Source: Aphrocallistes beatrix
Lineage: Eukaryota > Porifera > Hexactinellida > Sceptrulophora > Aphrocallistidae
Assembly: GCA_963281255.1 (NCBI GenBank)
Contig: OY725501.1
Location: 2,829,674-2,893,673, forward strand
Direction of reading: 5' to 3'
Length of the DNA: 64,000 bases
Positions 10,241 to 19,685 of the stretch are shown in pieces. Positions within the stretch are counted from its first letter, which is position 1. Every line of letters begins with the position of its first letter. The position numbers and the translations under genes were made by a program. The notes beneath the pieces were generated by a model, which saw nothing but the letters and a program-made list of their open reading frames with translations, ran no database searches and was not told the DNA's origin.

Positions 10241-10291
10241 AATTGTACTAAGAATCGGATTTTCGCTGAAAATCCGATTCTTGGTACAATT
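10241..10291. repeat. Near-perfect hairpin, 24-bp arms
   Basis: Positions 10241-10264 and 10268-10291 pair throughout, with one G-U-compatible difference and a 3-nt loop (GCT). Confidence 0.85.
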
Positions 10292-10379
10292 GTCTATCGG
10301 AACTTTGACTTTCCTGGAGTTTTTAATTTTCAAGGATGCTTTTGAGTAACTCCATTGATATTTTGGCCTTGTTCGGAAT

Positions 10380-10535
10380 TAGTCGACTCCGCTTAATAGG
10401 GTCACATCGGTCAGAGGACATTTTGCCCCGATTAAGCAGAGAACCCTATTAACCGAAAATATTTTGTATTAGCTTCTATGTGTGAGAGCTATTCCGGTCC
10501 TGCCAAAAGTGGGCCGATTAAGCGGAGTCGACTGT
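10380..10535. repeat. Pogo/Tigger-like MITE (second copy)
   Basis: The left end AGTCGACTCCGCTTAATAGG and right end CCGATTAAGCGGAGTCGACTG are inverted repeats. The interior shares TAGAAGCTAATACAAAATA (on the reverse strand) with the copies at 1383-1620 and 32868-32948. There is no coding capacity. Confidence 0.75.
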
Positions 10536-10799
10536 ATTGTAATACAAAAATTGTATCTCGCACCATCAAGTAATGTGTGCAGCCAGTAAGAACTACTGGA
10601 TCATTACACCATGTGGAACTACTATACATTCTATCAACGATCCTGATGTATAGTATTTCTCCTGAAGTGTCGAAAACAATATGGATTGCTTGAATCATTA
10701 AATAATTATTTATTTATTTAATATTGTATTTGACTTGTTTTGTTTGTCTCTGTTTACATTTTTTGTGTCGTATATTTTATCATTTTTTACCTCTCATAG

Positions 10800-11222
10800 G
10801 TTTGGGACGTGCGCAAAGGAAGTCTCCTACACGACTTAGTCGGCCACCGTAGTCTGACCAGCAGCATGTCTCTGAGGGACAAGATCCTCGTCTCAGGGAA
10901 TGCAGACAGCACGGTCAAGATCTGGGATACCGAGAAAGGAGAGTTCAAACTGGGCTTGCAAGGCAAAGACATGCACAAGAGTGCTGTCACGTGTGTGCAG
11001 TTCGTTGACCCATTTGTAGTGACGTCATCAGATGATGGTACTGTAAAGCTGTGGGATTTGGTTACGGGTGAGTTCATACGGAATCTAATTCAGCTGAAAA
11101 GCCAAGGCTCAGGTGGCGTCGTCTGGCGCATCCATGCCGACGAGAAGAGACTCGTGGCCGCGGTGGGCAGTCGTCACGGGACCGAAGAGACACGGCTGGT
11201 CATTCTGGATTTCGATGTTTAG
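10800..11222 (+). CDS. FBXW7: FBXW7 last exon (WD40 repeats), rest of gene not seen
   Basis: FBXW7 is the substrate receptor of an SCF ubiquitin ligase that degrades phosphorylated cyclin E, Notch and Myc. The 140 codons after the acceptor CCTCTCATAG match the very C-terminus of FBXW7: VWDVRKGSLLHDLVGH, the WD unit SGNADSTVKIWD, then TSSDDGTVKLWDLVTGEFIR, VVWRI and the terminal GTEETRLVILDFDV followed by TAG. These are the last two to three blades of the eight-bladed propeller. The exon begins in frame at GTT TGG. The F-box and the first five or so WD repeats are absent from the 10.8 kb upstream. They are therefore beyond the window, displaced by repeats, or lost. The exon shows no disabling change. 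Confidence 0.85.
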   Translation, partial: VWDVRKGSLLHDLVGHRSLTSSMSLRDKILVSGNADSTVKIWDTEKGEFKLGLQGKDMHKSAVTCVQFVDPFVVTSSDDGTVKLWDLVTGEFIRNLIQLKSQGSGGVVWRIHADEKRLVAAVGSRHGTEETRLVILDFDV

Positions 11223-12366
11223 CTGGTCTATTTTATTTAAGCAGATTTTGGATAATCGCATGCCAATATAGGATATTTACTTGCTGCCACAACACACACG
11301 TTTTGAGTTTAAATTCTAATCTTGCGATTTTATTGCGAGCTAACAGAACAATTTCGAGTTGATTTTAGGGCTGAGTTTTTCCGAGTTTTCCTCTCGCTAC
11401 CTCATCACTTTGATCAGAACAAACTATCTTATCTCTCCTCACAGATATTCACCAGCAGGATATGTGTGTGTATCTAGCATTTTGTGTTTTAGCGCACGAC
11501 ATAGTAATCGCACTATCAATTACTGTACTGTGTTTTGTAATTATAATTACTACTTCTATCTCGGACCTTTCTAAGGGATATGTGGCAGTTTACAATCTTG
11601 GTTGATTCTGAATATGCTCAGTGTACCATTAACCCCATAAAATTGATGGATCCAAATTTTGAAAAAATGTCTATCATAAGGTCCCCCAGTTTGCCTCCAC
11701 CTTCATCATGCAGTCGCCATCCAGACATCCTACAAATGCGCCTGTACCAGGTCAAGTGAGTCTAGTACAATGGGACATAATTATTTAACCTAATCTATAT
11801 CCCTTCTCATTTTCAAGTCAAGTCAATTTGTGAAAAATTAAATTTTTGAGGAAATATATTTGGGCAAGATAGTTTAGCATGATTACGCAAGTTCTTTTAT
11901 TTTATTTGATATCCGAAAATAAAATAAAGGCAAATGACTTGTATTTCTACTGAACGTCTTGGGTGTTCCAGGACCGTATAAACTTAAGAAATTGTTTGGA
12001 CTGAATTCAAAATTAGATCAATGCCTAAATTTGAAATATTGATTCGTACAAAGATGTCATGAAGTCTCGACTAACTTTCTCATTAATTATTTGATTATTA
12101 ATCTAGTACGTTTATTGATAATTAATAGAATCTTAGCTACCAGCCCATACCTACTTCAGAATCCGATCCATCACATTGAGATTTAGGACCATTGAGAATG
12201 GATTGTAATAGAGTACGATCTGTTTCCATACTAATCTCTATCTCGGTAGAGTAATTCATTTGGGAATGCTGGACATCCCGGCTAGTGGGACTACACAGCT
12301 ATCTGCTATTCTCTCAGTGATAACGAGCGCTTACAAAATGAGATTGAAATGCAATTCTTTACTTGC
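11223..12366. other. FBXW7 3' region and RNF212 upstream region
   Basis: No further exon was seen. A single foldback-MITE arm lies at about 11690-11762. Confidence 0.5.
11690..11762. repeat. Single arm of the 815-1000 foldback family
   Basis: Shares the blocks GCAGT, CCATCCAGA and ACAAATGC, in order and with similar spacing, with the reverse complement of the right arm at about 935-1000. No opposite arm was found nearby. Confidence 0.5.
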
Positions 12367-13293
12367 ATGTCTGACTGGATTCACTGCAATCGATGCTTCG
12401 TCCTACTAAAGGACGCAAAGAGTTCGGGGTTGGCATTCTACCTCACTAACTGCGGCCACATCCTCTGCGCGAAATGTCGAACCACTCTGTCCACAGAGCA
12501 TTGTCCTGTCTGTCAGGCGAGTTGCAACACAGTAGAGCTGAACGCTAGGATCGGACCCGATATCCAGCTGTTCTTCTCAGACCCGGCGCAGCTCCTGAGG
12601 AAGAACCACAAGTCCGAGCTGCAGGTGGTTGAGTTCCAGAGCCAGCACATCAAGCGGCTGCTGGCCAGTCTGCAGCAGGAGAGAGCGCAGTTCGGGGAGG
12701 AGAGATGGAAGTTGCAGGAAGAGAACCGACGACTCAGTCATGAATTGGGACTTTTCAAAGCTGAGAACAACCAACTTCGATCCCAAAGAAGGGTCTCTGA
12801 CACTCCTATCTTTCCACACACTCCCCCGACCAAACAGTCCGCCTCTACCACGCCTAGAGAGACCCCAAGGAACCACACCCCCACTCAGGTGTTCTACACT
12901 CCCCTCGCCCGCAGCCCTTCCCCGATGGGCACATCGCCTGTAGGAGGTCAGATTCACACCCCACCAGGACCCAAGAGGTACAGCCTCAAGGGTCCCTCGC
13001 CCTCCCCTCCTGGCACAGGTCGCAGGATCTCGTTCCCTTCCAGCTCACAGCGTCCTACGCCCATGCTGACACCAGGGATATCTAGCCTGCTGCAGTTCTC
13101 CGCTCATAGCAGCCAGCAGACAGAGACACGCACTCCTCCTTCTCTTAGGAACCCGATGCACCTGCCTAGGAGCGCGGGCAGGTGGAGTCAGCAGGAGTAT
13201 GGGCAGGGGGTGAAGCTAAGGAACCCACTACAGATAACTCCAAACAGAGGAGTCACCTCGAGACTCAACACATATATAAACCACTCTGAGTAA
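12367..13293 (+). CDS. RNF212: RNF212-like meiotic RING protein (Zip3 family)
   Basis: RNF212/Zip3/ZHP proteins are SUMO/ubiquitin E3-like factors that mark meiotic crossover sites on the synaptonemal complex. The start chosen is the ATG giving MSDWIHCNRCF, because family members begin M-x-x-W-x-x-CNxC; an upstream in-frame ATG at 12349 is less likely. A C3HC4 RING fills residues 7-56 (CNRC, NCGHILCAKC, CPVC). The family segment DIQLFFSDPAQLL follows, then a coiled coil at about 85-145. A long Ser/Pro/Thr-rich tail carries many TPP/SPSP sites, as in RNF212. The gene is a single exon of 308 residues with nothing broken. Whether it is RNF212 or RNF212B cannot be decided here. Confidence 0.85.
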   Translation: MSDWIHCNRCFVLLKDAKSSGLAFYLTNCGHILCAKCRTTLSTEHCPVCQASCNTVELNARIGPDIQLFFSDPAQLLRKNHKSELQVVEFQSQHIKRLLASLQQERAQFGEERWKLQEENRRLSHELGLFKAENNQLRSQRRVSDTPIFPHTPPTKQSASTTPRETPRNHTPTQVFYTPLARSPSPMGTSPVGGQIHTPPGPKRYSLKGPSPSPPGTGRRISFPSSSQRPTPMLTPGISSLLQFSAHSSQQTETRTPPSLRNPMHLPRSAGRWSQQEYGQGVKLRNPLQITPNRGVTSRLNTYINHSE

Positions 13294-14000
13294 TGTTATT
13301 GCGATTCAAGTTTGCCTGACTAATTAATATGTACAATTACTAATTGTGACTTAACGTTATTTAAACCCAAATGTCAGAGTCACAGCGTATCTCCAGAACA
13401 ATAATGCAGTGTCTTCCATGCCCAGGAGTCCCTGTCTGAAGATAACCTCACAGGAAACTGAATTTATATAGACCCATATTTTCAGATAAGATATGGTAAT
13501 CTACGAACAAAGATATTATTTTATGCATAAAGAAAGTATTGAAATTATGCACACCTCATTGTTTGTCCCATCGACAAATAGAGACAAAAAAGATAGCACA
13601 TTGACTACTCTCAGTCTGCCAATTATTGTTAATTTCGTTGCTGTCAATGGGATTTTGGGCTGTATTATCCTATATTAAAGTTCGATACATCGATGACTCA
13701 CATTCGGGAAACGAAATTTCATATGCCGCTAGATTTCCTCTGTGAATTTTGAGAAAAATAGATAGATGTACATATATAGCATAAGGGGAGCTTACAGATT
13801 AGATTTGGAGGATCGCACGTAAGGATGGACGTGTACATCGTCCATTCTATGATCTCCCTATACTCAGGAGCTGCACTAATTGCTGAAAAATATAGTTGAT
13901 AGATAGCAATGTATACAAACCAATATAGAGCTGTAAATAATGATCTAATTTACTCTTACTTTCATTTTAATATTTTGCTCAGTTGAATCTACATACATAC
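13294..14000. other. Intergenic, nothing recognised
   Basis: 3' region of the RNF212-like gene and upstream region of NHL gene 1. TTTTGCTCAG just before the ATG at 14001 could be a 5'UTR splice acceptor. Confidence 0.4.
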
Positions 14001-15272
14001 ATGGCCTCTCGAATAAGACCAGAATCACTGCTGGGAGAGGAGAGAGTGGAGAGAGAGTTGGAGGAGTTGAGGAGCCAGGTGCACAGAGAGAAAGAGAGAG
14101 TTAAAAGACACTTTGTAGAGCTCCATTTGTTGCTAACAGCTAGAGAACAAAGTGTACTGCTAGAGCTAGATGATATTGTAGGGCGATTGGAAGTAGAATT
14201 ATCAGAGAAGAGAGCTCTCATCCAACAGCTAAGCACAGCCAGAGAAGACCTGGAGAGAGATTTGACTGAGAACAAGTTGGGAGAGCTGCTGCAGAATAAT
14301 CTGCGTAGTCTGGAAGATGGCATTGGAGAGGTGTTAGGTGGAGAAGGTGTGACAGTTGGATGGGTAGAGGTGGAGTGGAATGAGGAGGGAGTAGAGTTCG
14401 CAGTGAGTGATGTATGTAAGGTTGTGTGTCTGAAGGAGAAACCTGTTGAACCTATAAACTATTCTCTGAAAGTACGTCCTGTCTGGTCTCGTGTTACTAG
14501 AGGAGAAGGCTCTGATGAGATCTCTTATCCAATGCAGATATCTATTGACAATACAACACAGAATATATTTGTGACAGATAATGAGTGTGGTAGAATTCAA
14601 GTTTTCGACTCAGAAGGAAAGCATCTCTACTCTATTACTGACCACTTAACATTACCTCTCGGAATAGCTCTATCCAGCGAATTCATATTTGTATCAGATG
14701 AAGAAAATTTGTTGAAACTAAACAAATCTACTAACAAGTTAGTCAAGTCAGTGAAAACAGAGAATCGTGTCTGGGGAATTGAGACTGGTGAAGATACAAA
14801 TATTTACGGATGTGAAAATCGCCAACAATCAGTGATTGTATTAGACAATAATCTCAAATTCCTGAAAAGAATCAAACTGAAATCATCTTATTTAAAACCA
14901 ATTACTCAAACTCACAGCATCAAATTCTATCAGAATGATATGTATGTAATGTGTGGTAACTATCCTTCTTACCATCTCCAGATATTCTCTCTAGAAGGAA
15001 AGCTGCTAAGATGTTTGATATCAAAAGAAGAAATAGACTGGAGTTATTTCTTTACCATAGATGGAGTGGGGAATATCATAGTAGCTGATTGGGGAAGTAA
15101 AGGTAATCAAATCAAGATATTCAACAATGAAGGAGATACAATACACACCATTAGCAATGCACACTTAGCTGAGAATGAGGAATTCGAATATCCTCGCGGA
15201 ATTGCACTCGACAATTCAAACAGGATTATTGTAGCACAGAGGAATCCTAATGGCTGTCTACAAGCTTTCTAA
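14001..15272 (+). CDS. Coiled-coil/NHL-repeat protein 1 (TRIM-like without RING/B-box)
   Basis: First of three closely related paralogues in this window (others at 24468 and 27598). The start MASRIRPESLLGEE is conserved among all three; the in-frame ATG at 13983 is not. Residues about 12-110 form a charged coiled coil (REKERVKRHFVELHLLL, LSTAREDLERDL). A linker ends in VRPVWSRVTRGEG. From about residue 165 to the end, NHL-type beta-propeller repeats are visible (PMQISIDNTTQNIFVTD, GRIQVFDSEGKHLYSI, PRGIALDNSNRIIVAQ). This is the C-terminal half of a TRIM2/3/32-type protein with no RING or B-box. Such propellers bind RNA or protein; the function here is unknown. Single exon. Confidence 0.82.
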   Translation: MASRIRPESLLGEERVERELEELRSQVHREKERVKRHFVELHLLLTAREQSVLLELDDIVGRLEVELSEKRALIQQLSTAREDLERDLTENKLGELLQNNLRSLEDGIGEVLGGEGVTVGWVEVEWNEEGVEFAVSDVCKVVCLKEKPVEPINYSLKVRPVWSRVTRGEGSDEISYPMQISIDNTTQNIFVTDNECGRIQVFDSEGKHLYSITDHLTLPLGIALSSEFIFVSDEENLLKLNKSTNKLVKSVKTENRVWGIETGEDTNIYGCENRQQSVIVLDNNLKFLKRIKLKSSYLKPITQTHSIKFYQNDMYVMCGNYPSYHLQIFSLEGKLLRCLISKEEIDWSYFFTIDGVGNIIVADWGSKGNQIKIFNNEGDTIHTISNAHLAENEEFEYPRGIALDNSNRIIVAQRNPNGCLQAF

Positions 15273-15468
15273 ACGATTAACGTTGCAGCACACATGTTCC
15301 CACTTCATGAACGAGACTTCTGCCCTGTTACGTAATTCAATTACATTGTATTTGTATGAATGTGGTTATATAACATTAGCTTTTAAAAGCCCTATTCCAC
15401 ATATGCTTCTTGGAAATATACGTATCATGTCGTCAATTACGTAATACAATAAACCCCCAACTCCAACA

Positions 15469-15604
15469 CAAGGCTGTAGACACACCAGGTGCGAAGTGGT
15501 CGGGTTGAAACCAGTCCAACCATACAAATTGGGATTTTTGAGGTTAAATTGGTTAAAATGGTCGGGCTGAAACCGGACCAACAGTCCCGGTGGCTACGGC
15601 CCTG
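15469..15604. repeat. hAT-like MITE
   Basis: The left end CAAGGCTGTAGACAC and the reverse complement of the right end, CAGGGCCGTAGCCAC, are related. Inside are two GGTCGGG(T/C)TGAAACC motifs that also occur as GGTCCGGTT in the element at 20381-20494. No clear target duplication was seen. Confidence 0.6.
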
Positions 15605-15723
15605 CAATAGAATGGTACGTATTTGATTTCCGCTGGTTTATTCTCCTCACATAATTTCCCTTAGTTTGTTACAATATCCCTGGTCTGCTATGCCTATACA
15701 TTCATTATTAGCACACAATTAGA

Positions 15724-18185
15724 ATGAATCAACAGCCACGAAACCGGTCGAAGGATAGTAACCAGTCCTCTAAGCTCCTGTCCCTCGCAGAGAATAACTC
15801 GATGTTCGATATCCTGGGGCAGAGGAGGATCACTAAGGCCACTACGATAGCACAGCTGTACTTCGCTACTCCCAACTCCTCTCAGTGGAGCAAGCAACAC
15901 ACCGGCGTTCTCTGCTTCGTCAAGGTACTAGCAGTCAGCTGTGTGACTGCAATAGACTCACTCGTAAAAGGGAATATTTGTAAATAAGAATAAAGGAATA
16001 TTTGCTCCAATTGAGACAGAAAATTTATTTACGATGGCAAGTTTCCGAAATTTGAAGGAATCAAAGTCGATTTTCTCCATACGTTCATTCTTTGATCCAT
16101 AATTCCGTTTTAGATTGTACACAACTTCTACTAAGGACTTGCTTTGAAATTTGACGTAATTGAAGTCTATCAGATTTAGTGTGTTTATACAGTACATTGT
16201 AACATTGAATTTTGAGTTCTGTTCCTCATAAGACAATGTGAAGATATCATACTACCTGAGAAAAGTAGACCTGAGCAGACTTCTTAACCGAAACAATAAT
16301 GTTACCCCCTCCCGAAGAGTAACACCTATATATTAGATATATATTTGTGGTCAAGTGACGTTGACTCATCGAAAAAATCGCATAATTAGGTTATACACTA
16401 CGTTCCCCCAAAATCCTCGAAATTCCCCCGGTTAAATCCCTTGGTTTATATACAGTACAAAATTTGAATTCTGAGTCCTAGAATGTTCCCTGCAGGACAA
16501 CGTGAAGAGGTCGTACTACCTGAGGATGGTGGACCTGGGGAAACGGACCGTGACGTGGGAGCACGAGCTCTACTACCAGATCTCCTACGTGCAGGACAGG
16601 AAGCAGTTCCAGTCCTTCGCGGGGCAGGACTTCATGATCGGGTTCAACTTCGCAGACGCGGAAGAGTCGCACGTCTTCTTCGAGGCGGTCCAGGTGAAGA
16701 TAGACGAGTATAAGAAGAAGCTGACGGCCAAGAATAACCCACGTGAGTTAGCTGCTCGATTTCCTTATATGGATTGAGTCTATAACTAGGTATACGGTAT
16801 GTTGTTTATTGTCAATTTTGAACGAAATCCTTTCTTTGAAATGCATTAATGGAAAGTACTCTTAGAGGCTAGTTTGTAGGGAAATTAATAGACTCGAGAC
16901 GGGTCGGATAGTCTAGTACCCTCGTTAAGCCCCCTTTCCCTTCAGCTCCTCGCCCCATGGCAGACCAGGGTATCAGTCAGCCCGGACAGATGCCTGGCAA
17001 CAGGGGTGCAGGACCTGCCCCCACTCCTACGTTCAACACTGGCAGTGAGAAGAAAGGTAAAAGGGAGAAGTTGAAGTTGAGGAAAGAGGACATCTCCGCT
17101 CCCAGCCACTTCGAGCACTTAGCACATGTGGGATGGAATAATAAGGCAGGCAGCTTTGAGTGGAACAACATTCAAGATGACAGGTGGAAGAGCCTCTTCA
17201 CAGAAGTGTCTGGATTGGTGAGAGTATAAATACTGTTCACTGTGACAATCCTGAAACTTATCCGAATTTACTATCTCATCCGGTTTAGTCATTTTGTGCG
17301 GGGAAGCCATGGGGGTTTAAAATTGGTATGGAGACTGCGAATATGTCTCATCTGTAGTCCGTTTCGTTCATTGGAGTTATGAATTGTCTCTGCTACAGAT
17401 CGGCCAGTCAGACTTGGACAAGGAGCAGGTGCAGCTGATCTACGACATGGTGGAGAAGAAGGGAGGGATAGAGGCGGCGCACAGAGACATCGTAGAGAGG
17501 AAGAACACCGTAAGGAGGAACGGTCCGCCCCCACCGCCCCCAGGTCGAGGCCGCGGGTCCAAGGACCAGGTTCCGCCGCCGCCGCCTCCTGGTGGTCGCA
17601 GCAACTACCCCCCACCGCCCCCGAGAGGGGTGGAAGGCCCGCCAGTCCCGGACAATCACCCCACCCAGCGAGGAGGAGGAGCAGGGCGGTCTAAAGGGCC
17701 ACCCCCTCCCTTCAACTCCAAGATTCCGCCCCCACCGCCGGATATGCCGGTAGAGTTTGGAGCTGGTGGCGGTCCGCGGGACACCGGTGGTGCCGCTCCG
17801 GCGAGGAAAGGGGCTCCGGGAGGCGCCCCAGCTCCTCCTCCTTCCTCCGCCAAACCCGGAGGAAGCGTCGGAAATCTCCTCAACTCCATCCAGTGAGTTC
17901 TCATTCTTAAAGACGGACTAGCCCAGGCCGTTCTCAATGTATCCTTATATCCTGTAACTAAATCCTATGTTTTATTCCATTGCTATTTATAGGTCATTCA
18001 ATAAAGACAGCCTGGTGAGTGCGCCAGAGAACTCGGGCGCCAAAGGCCAAGCTGGCGTTGAAGACACCGGAGGAATTGTCGGCGCTCTCGCGACTGCTCT
18101 CCTGAACCGTAAAGGCGCCATTTTGGGCTCGGACTCTTCAGATGAAGAACATACGGACACTGACGATGACGAGTGGACCTATTAG
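15724..18185 (+). CDS. WASL: WASP/N-WASP actin-nucleation promoting factor
   Basis: WASP links Cdc42 and PIP2 to Arp2/3-driven actin branching. Five exons, 15724-15924, 16496-16742, 16946-17217, 17399-17892 and 17993-18185, join in frame at GT-AG sites to give 468 residues. The order is: WH1/EVH1 (exons 1-2; SLAENNSMFDILGQR, TGVLCFVKDNVKRSYYLR, GFNFADAEESHVFFEAV); a basic stretch; the GBD/CRIB (ISAPSHFEHLAHVGWNNKAG); an autoinhibitory helix region (DLDKEQVQLIYDMVEKKGG); a proline-rich region with several PPPPPP runs; one weak WH2 (NLLNSIQSFNKDSL); and the central/acidic tail (GIVGALATALLNRKGAI, then DTDDDEWTY with the critical Trp). Length and order fit the family. WH2 is degenerate at the LKKV position. 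Intron 1 holds a decayed copy of the exon 2 start. Confidence 0.93.
16175..16270 (+). pseudogene. Decayed duplicate of WASP exon 2 start
   Basis: Inside WASP intron 1, the segment reading DNVKISYYLRKVDL (about 16234-16275) mirrors the true exon 2 start DNVKRSYYLRMVDL. The preceding 55-60 bp also match (GTTTATACAGTACA, TTGAATTTTGAGTTCT) the sequence before exon 2. The copy lies about 265 bp upstream of the original and loses similarity after the DL codons. It has an acceptor-like CTCATAAG but no evident donor. A partial tandem duplication is the simplest reading. Confidence 0.6.
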
Positions 18186-19685
18186 ATTCATGTGTGCTAT
18201 TACTGTGTTGAGATGGAATGTATATTTTGTTGAAGTTGTGAGATTTTTTCCTTTATTCTGAATATATGATATAAACTAATAATAATTCTAGTAATGTATT
18301 ATATTTGTTTACCATTCCTAGTTTCTTAAATATATGTATGAGAATATTCAGATATACTAATTTATGATTGACTATTGTTGTGTTTAACTTATCCATTAGC
18401 GAATTAGAGAGAGATAGGTTGCATTGATGTCAAATGAGTTCCCAGTAGGAGTTAGTGATTTTGCAAGGTCAGAAATCTGTCCATACTGGCTCGAAGAATA
18501 GATGGCCTGTTCATTCGCTTGATTTAAAACCCATTTAAAATCCCTGATATATTATAAAGAAAAGACCAAATTCTTTTTTGAACGCGACCAAAAAAACTAG
18601 AGTTGCTTTTGCCAGTTGATTCAAGCTTTGAAAAGGATAATCATTAAATTATAGATAAAGTCACATAATAAGAATGCCGAATTGAATTAGAAATGTAACT
18701 AAGAGCTGGCATATATGCAAAGTTAATAAAGTGTTTGGCATATTTTTTGCTTCTAAATGTTCAGATGTCTGAGAGGGAAACAGTTTCTTAACACACTACT
18801 CCCTCAGTATTCAGATACTGTTATTAATTATTTTTTATACAGCATAAGTGGTCAAACTTGGGTAGGAAATTGTTTGAAACAACCATTGTTAGCAGCATTT
18901 AATTTTACCTGTAACACAAACTGCGAAAAGTGATGCGGCAAATGCCGTACCTACCATACTGCTTCCGCCGGCCCTGAAATGTTGATATGTTGACGTATCT
19001 AGGAGACTGATATATGTACGCCTAGAACGCTTTTCGCGAGCCTAACCTGTCCTGCTGTCCCTCTCACTATAACGGAGCGACAAAAGAAGTCCAAATATGT
19101 TCTATTTACTCTACCACCATATATTTAGATACCTCCTTTAGATACATACACTATAATATTATCCAGATTCTATTCAATTACACTCGACTGCGATATCAGT
19201 TTCAGATTTCTATTTAAAGAAGGTTAATAACCAAAGAGCATTTTTCCGTTTCTTTCTTTTCGAATCAGCGAACTTCCAAATCTAATTGTTCATCTCATTC
19301 AACCTCGAATTAATTCTTTTCGCATTGATGCAAGAAGCCCATCATATTTTCTCCAGTAAAACGAGATGACCTAACTGGAATACGAGAGTTTGAATTGTAA
19401 CCTTTCAAATTGAATACTCTATAATAAGCTCATTGTAGTGTGTATAAATAGAAACTCTAGGTTCGAACGAACGTACTCGATTCACCGAATGAAACTAACT
19501 GCTCCGATTATCTGTAACTTGGCTAATTATAATTCTCCCAGATTAGAAGTTAGGATATCTAATCACCATCACTTCTACCTACACGGTATCCCCGGGAATT
19601 CTGGTTGTAATTACCTCATACCAAAAGTATAACAAAGCTTGCACTATAAATATCTTGAATTACACAGCTATACCATTCAATTGTA
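18186..19685. other. Intergenic between WASP and CNK
   Basis: Mostly AT-rich. A single hAT-like terminus lies at 18915-18976 (reverse complement begins CAGGGCCGGCGGAAGCAG). The short frame at 19438-19632 is not convincing. Confidence 0.45.
18915..18976. repeat. Solitary hAT-like terminus
   Basis: The reverse complement of the right edge reads CAGGGCCGGCGGAAGCAGTA, close to the ends at 15604 and 20381. No partner end or target duplication was found. Confidence 0.4.

Noticed and set aside
12577-12957. Minus-strand frame of 126 codons and plus-strand 104-codon frame
   Set aside because: Shadows of the GC-rich RNF212-like gene; no domain.
15958-16236. 92-codon minus-strand frame in WASP intron 1
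   Set aside because: AT-rich, no family resemblance, overlaps the duplicated exon relic; probably chance.
19455-19475. GGTTCGAA as a possible tRNA B-box
   Set aside because: The next bases do not fit GGTTCGANTCC and no cloverleaf or A-box was found upstream.
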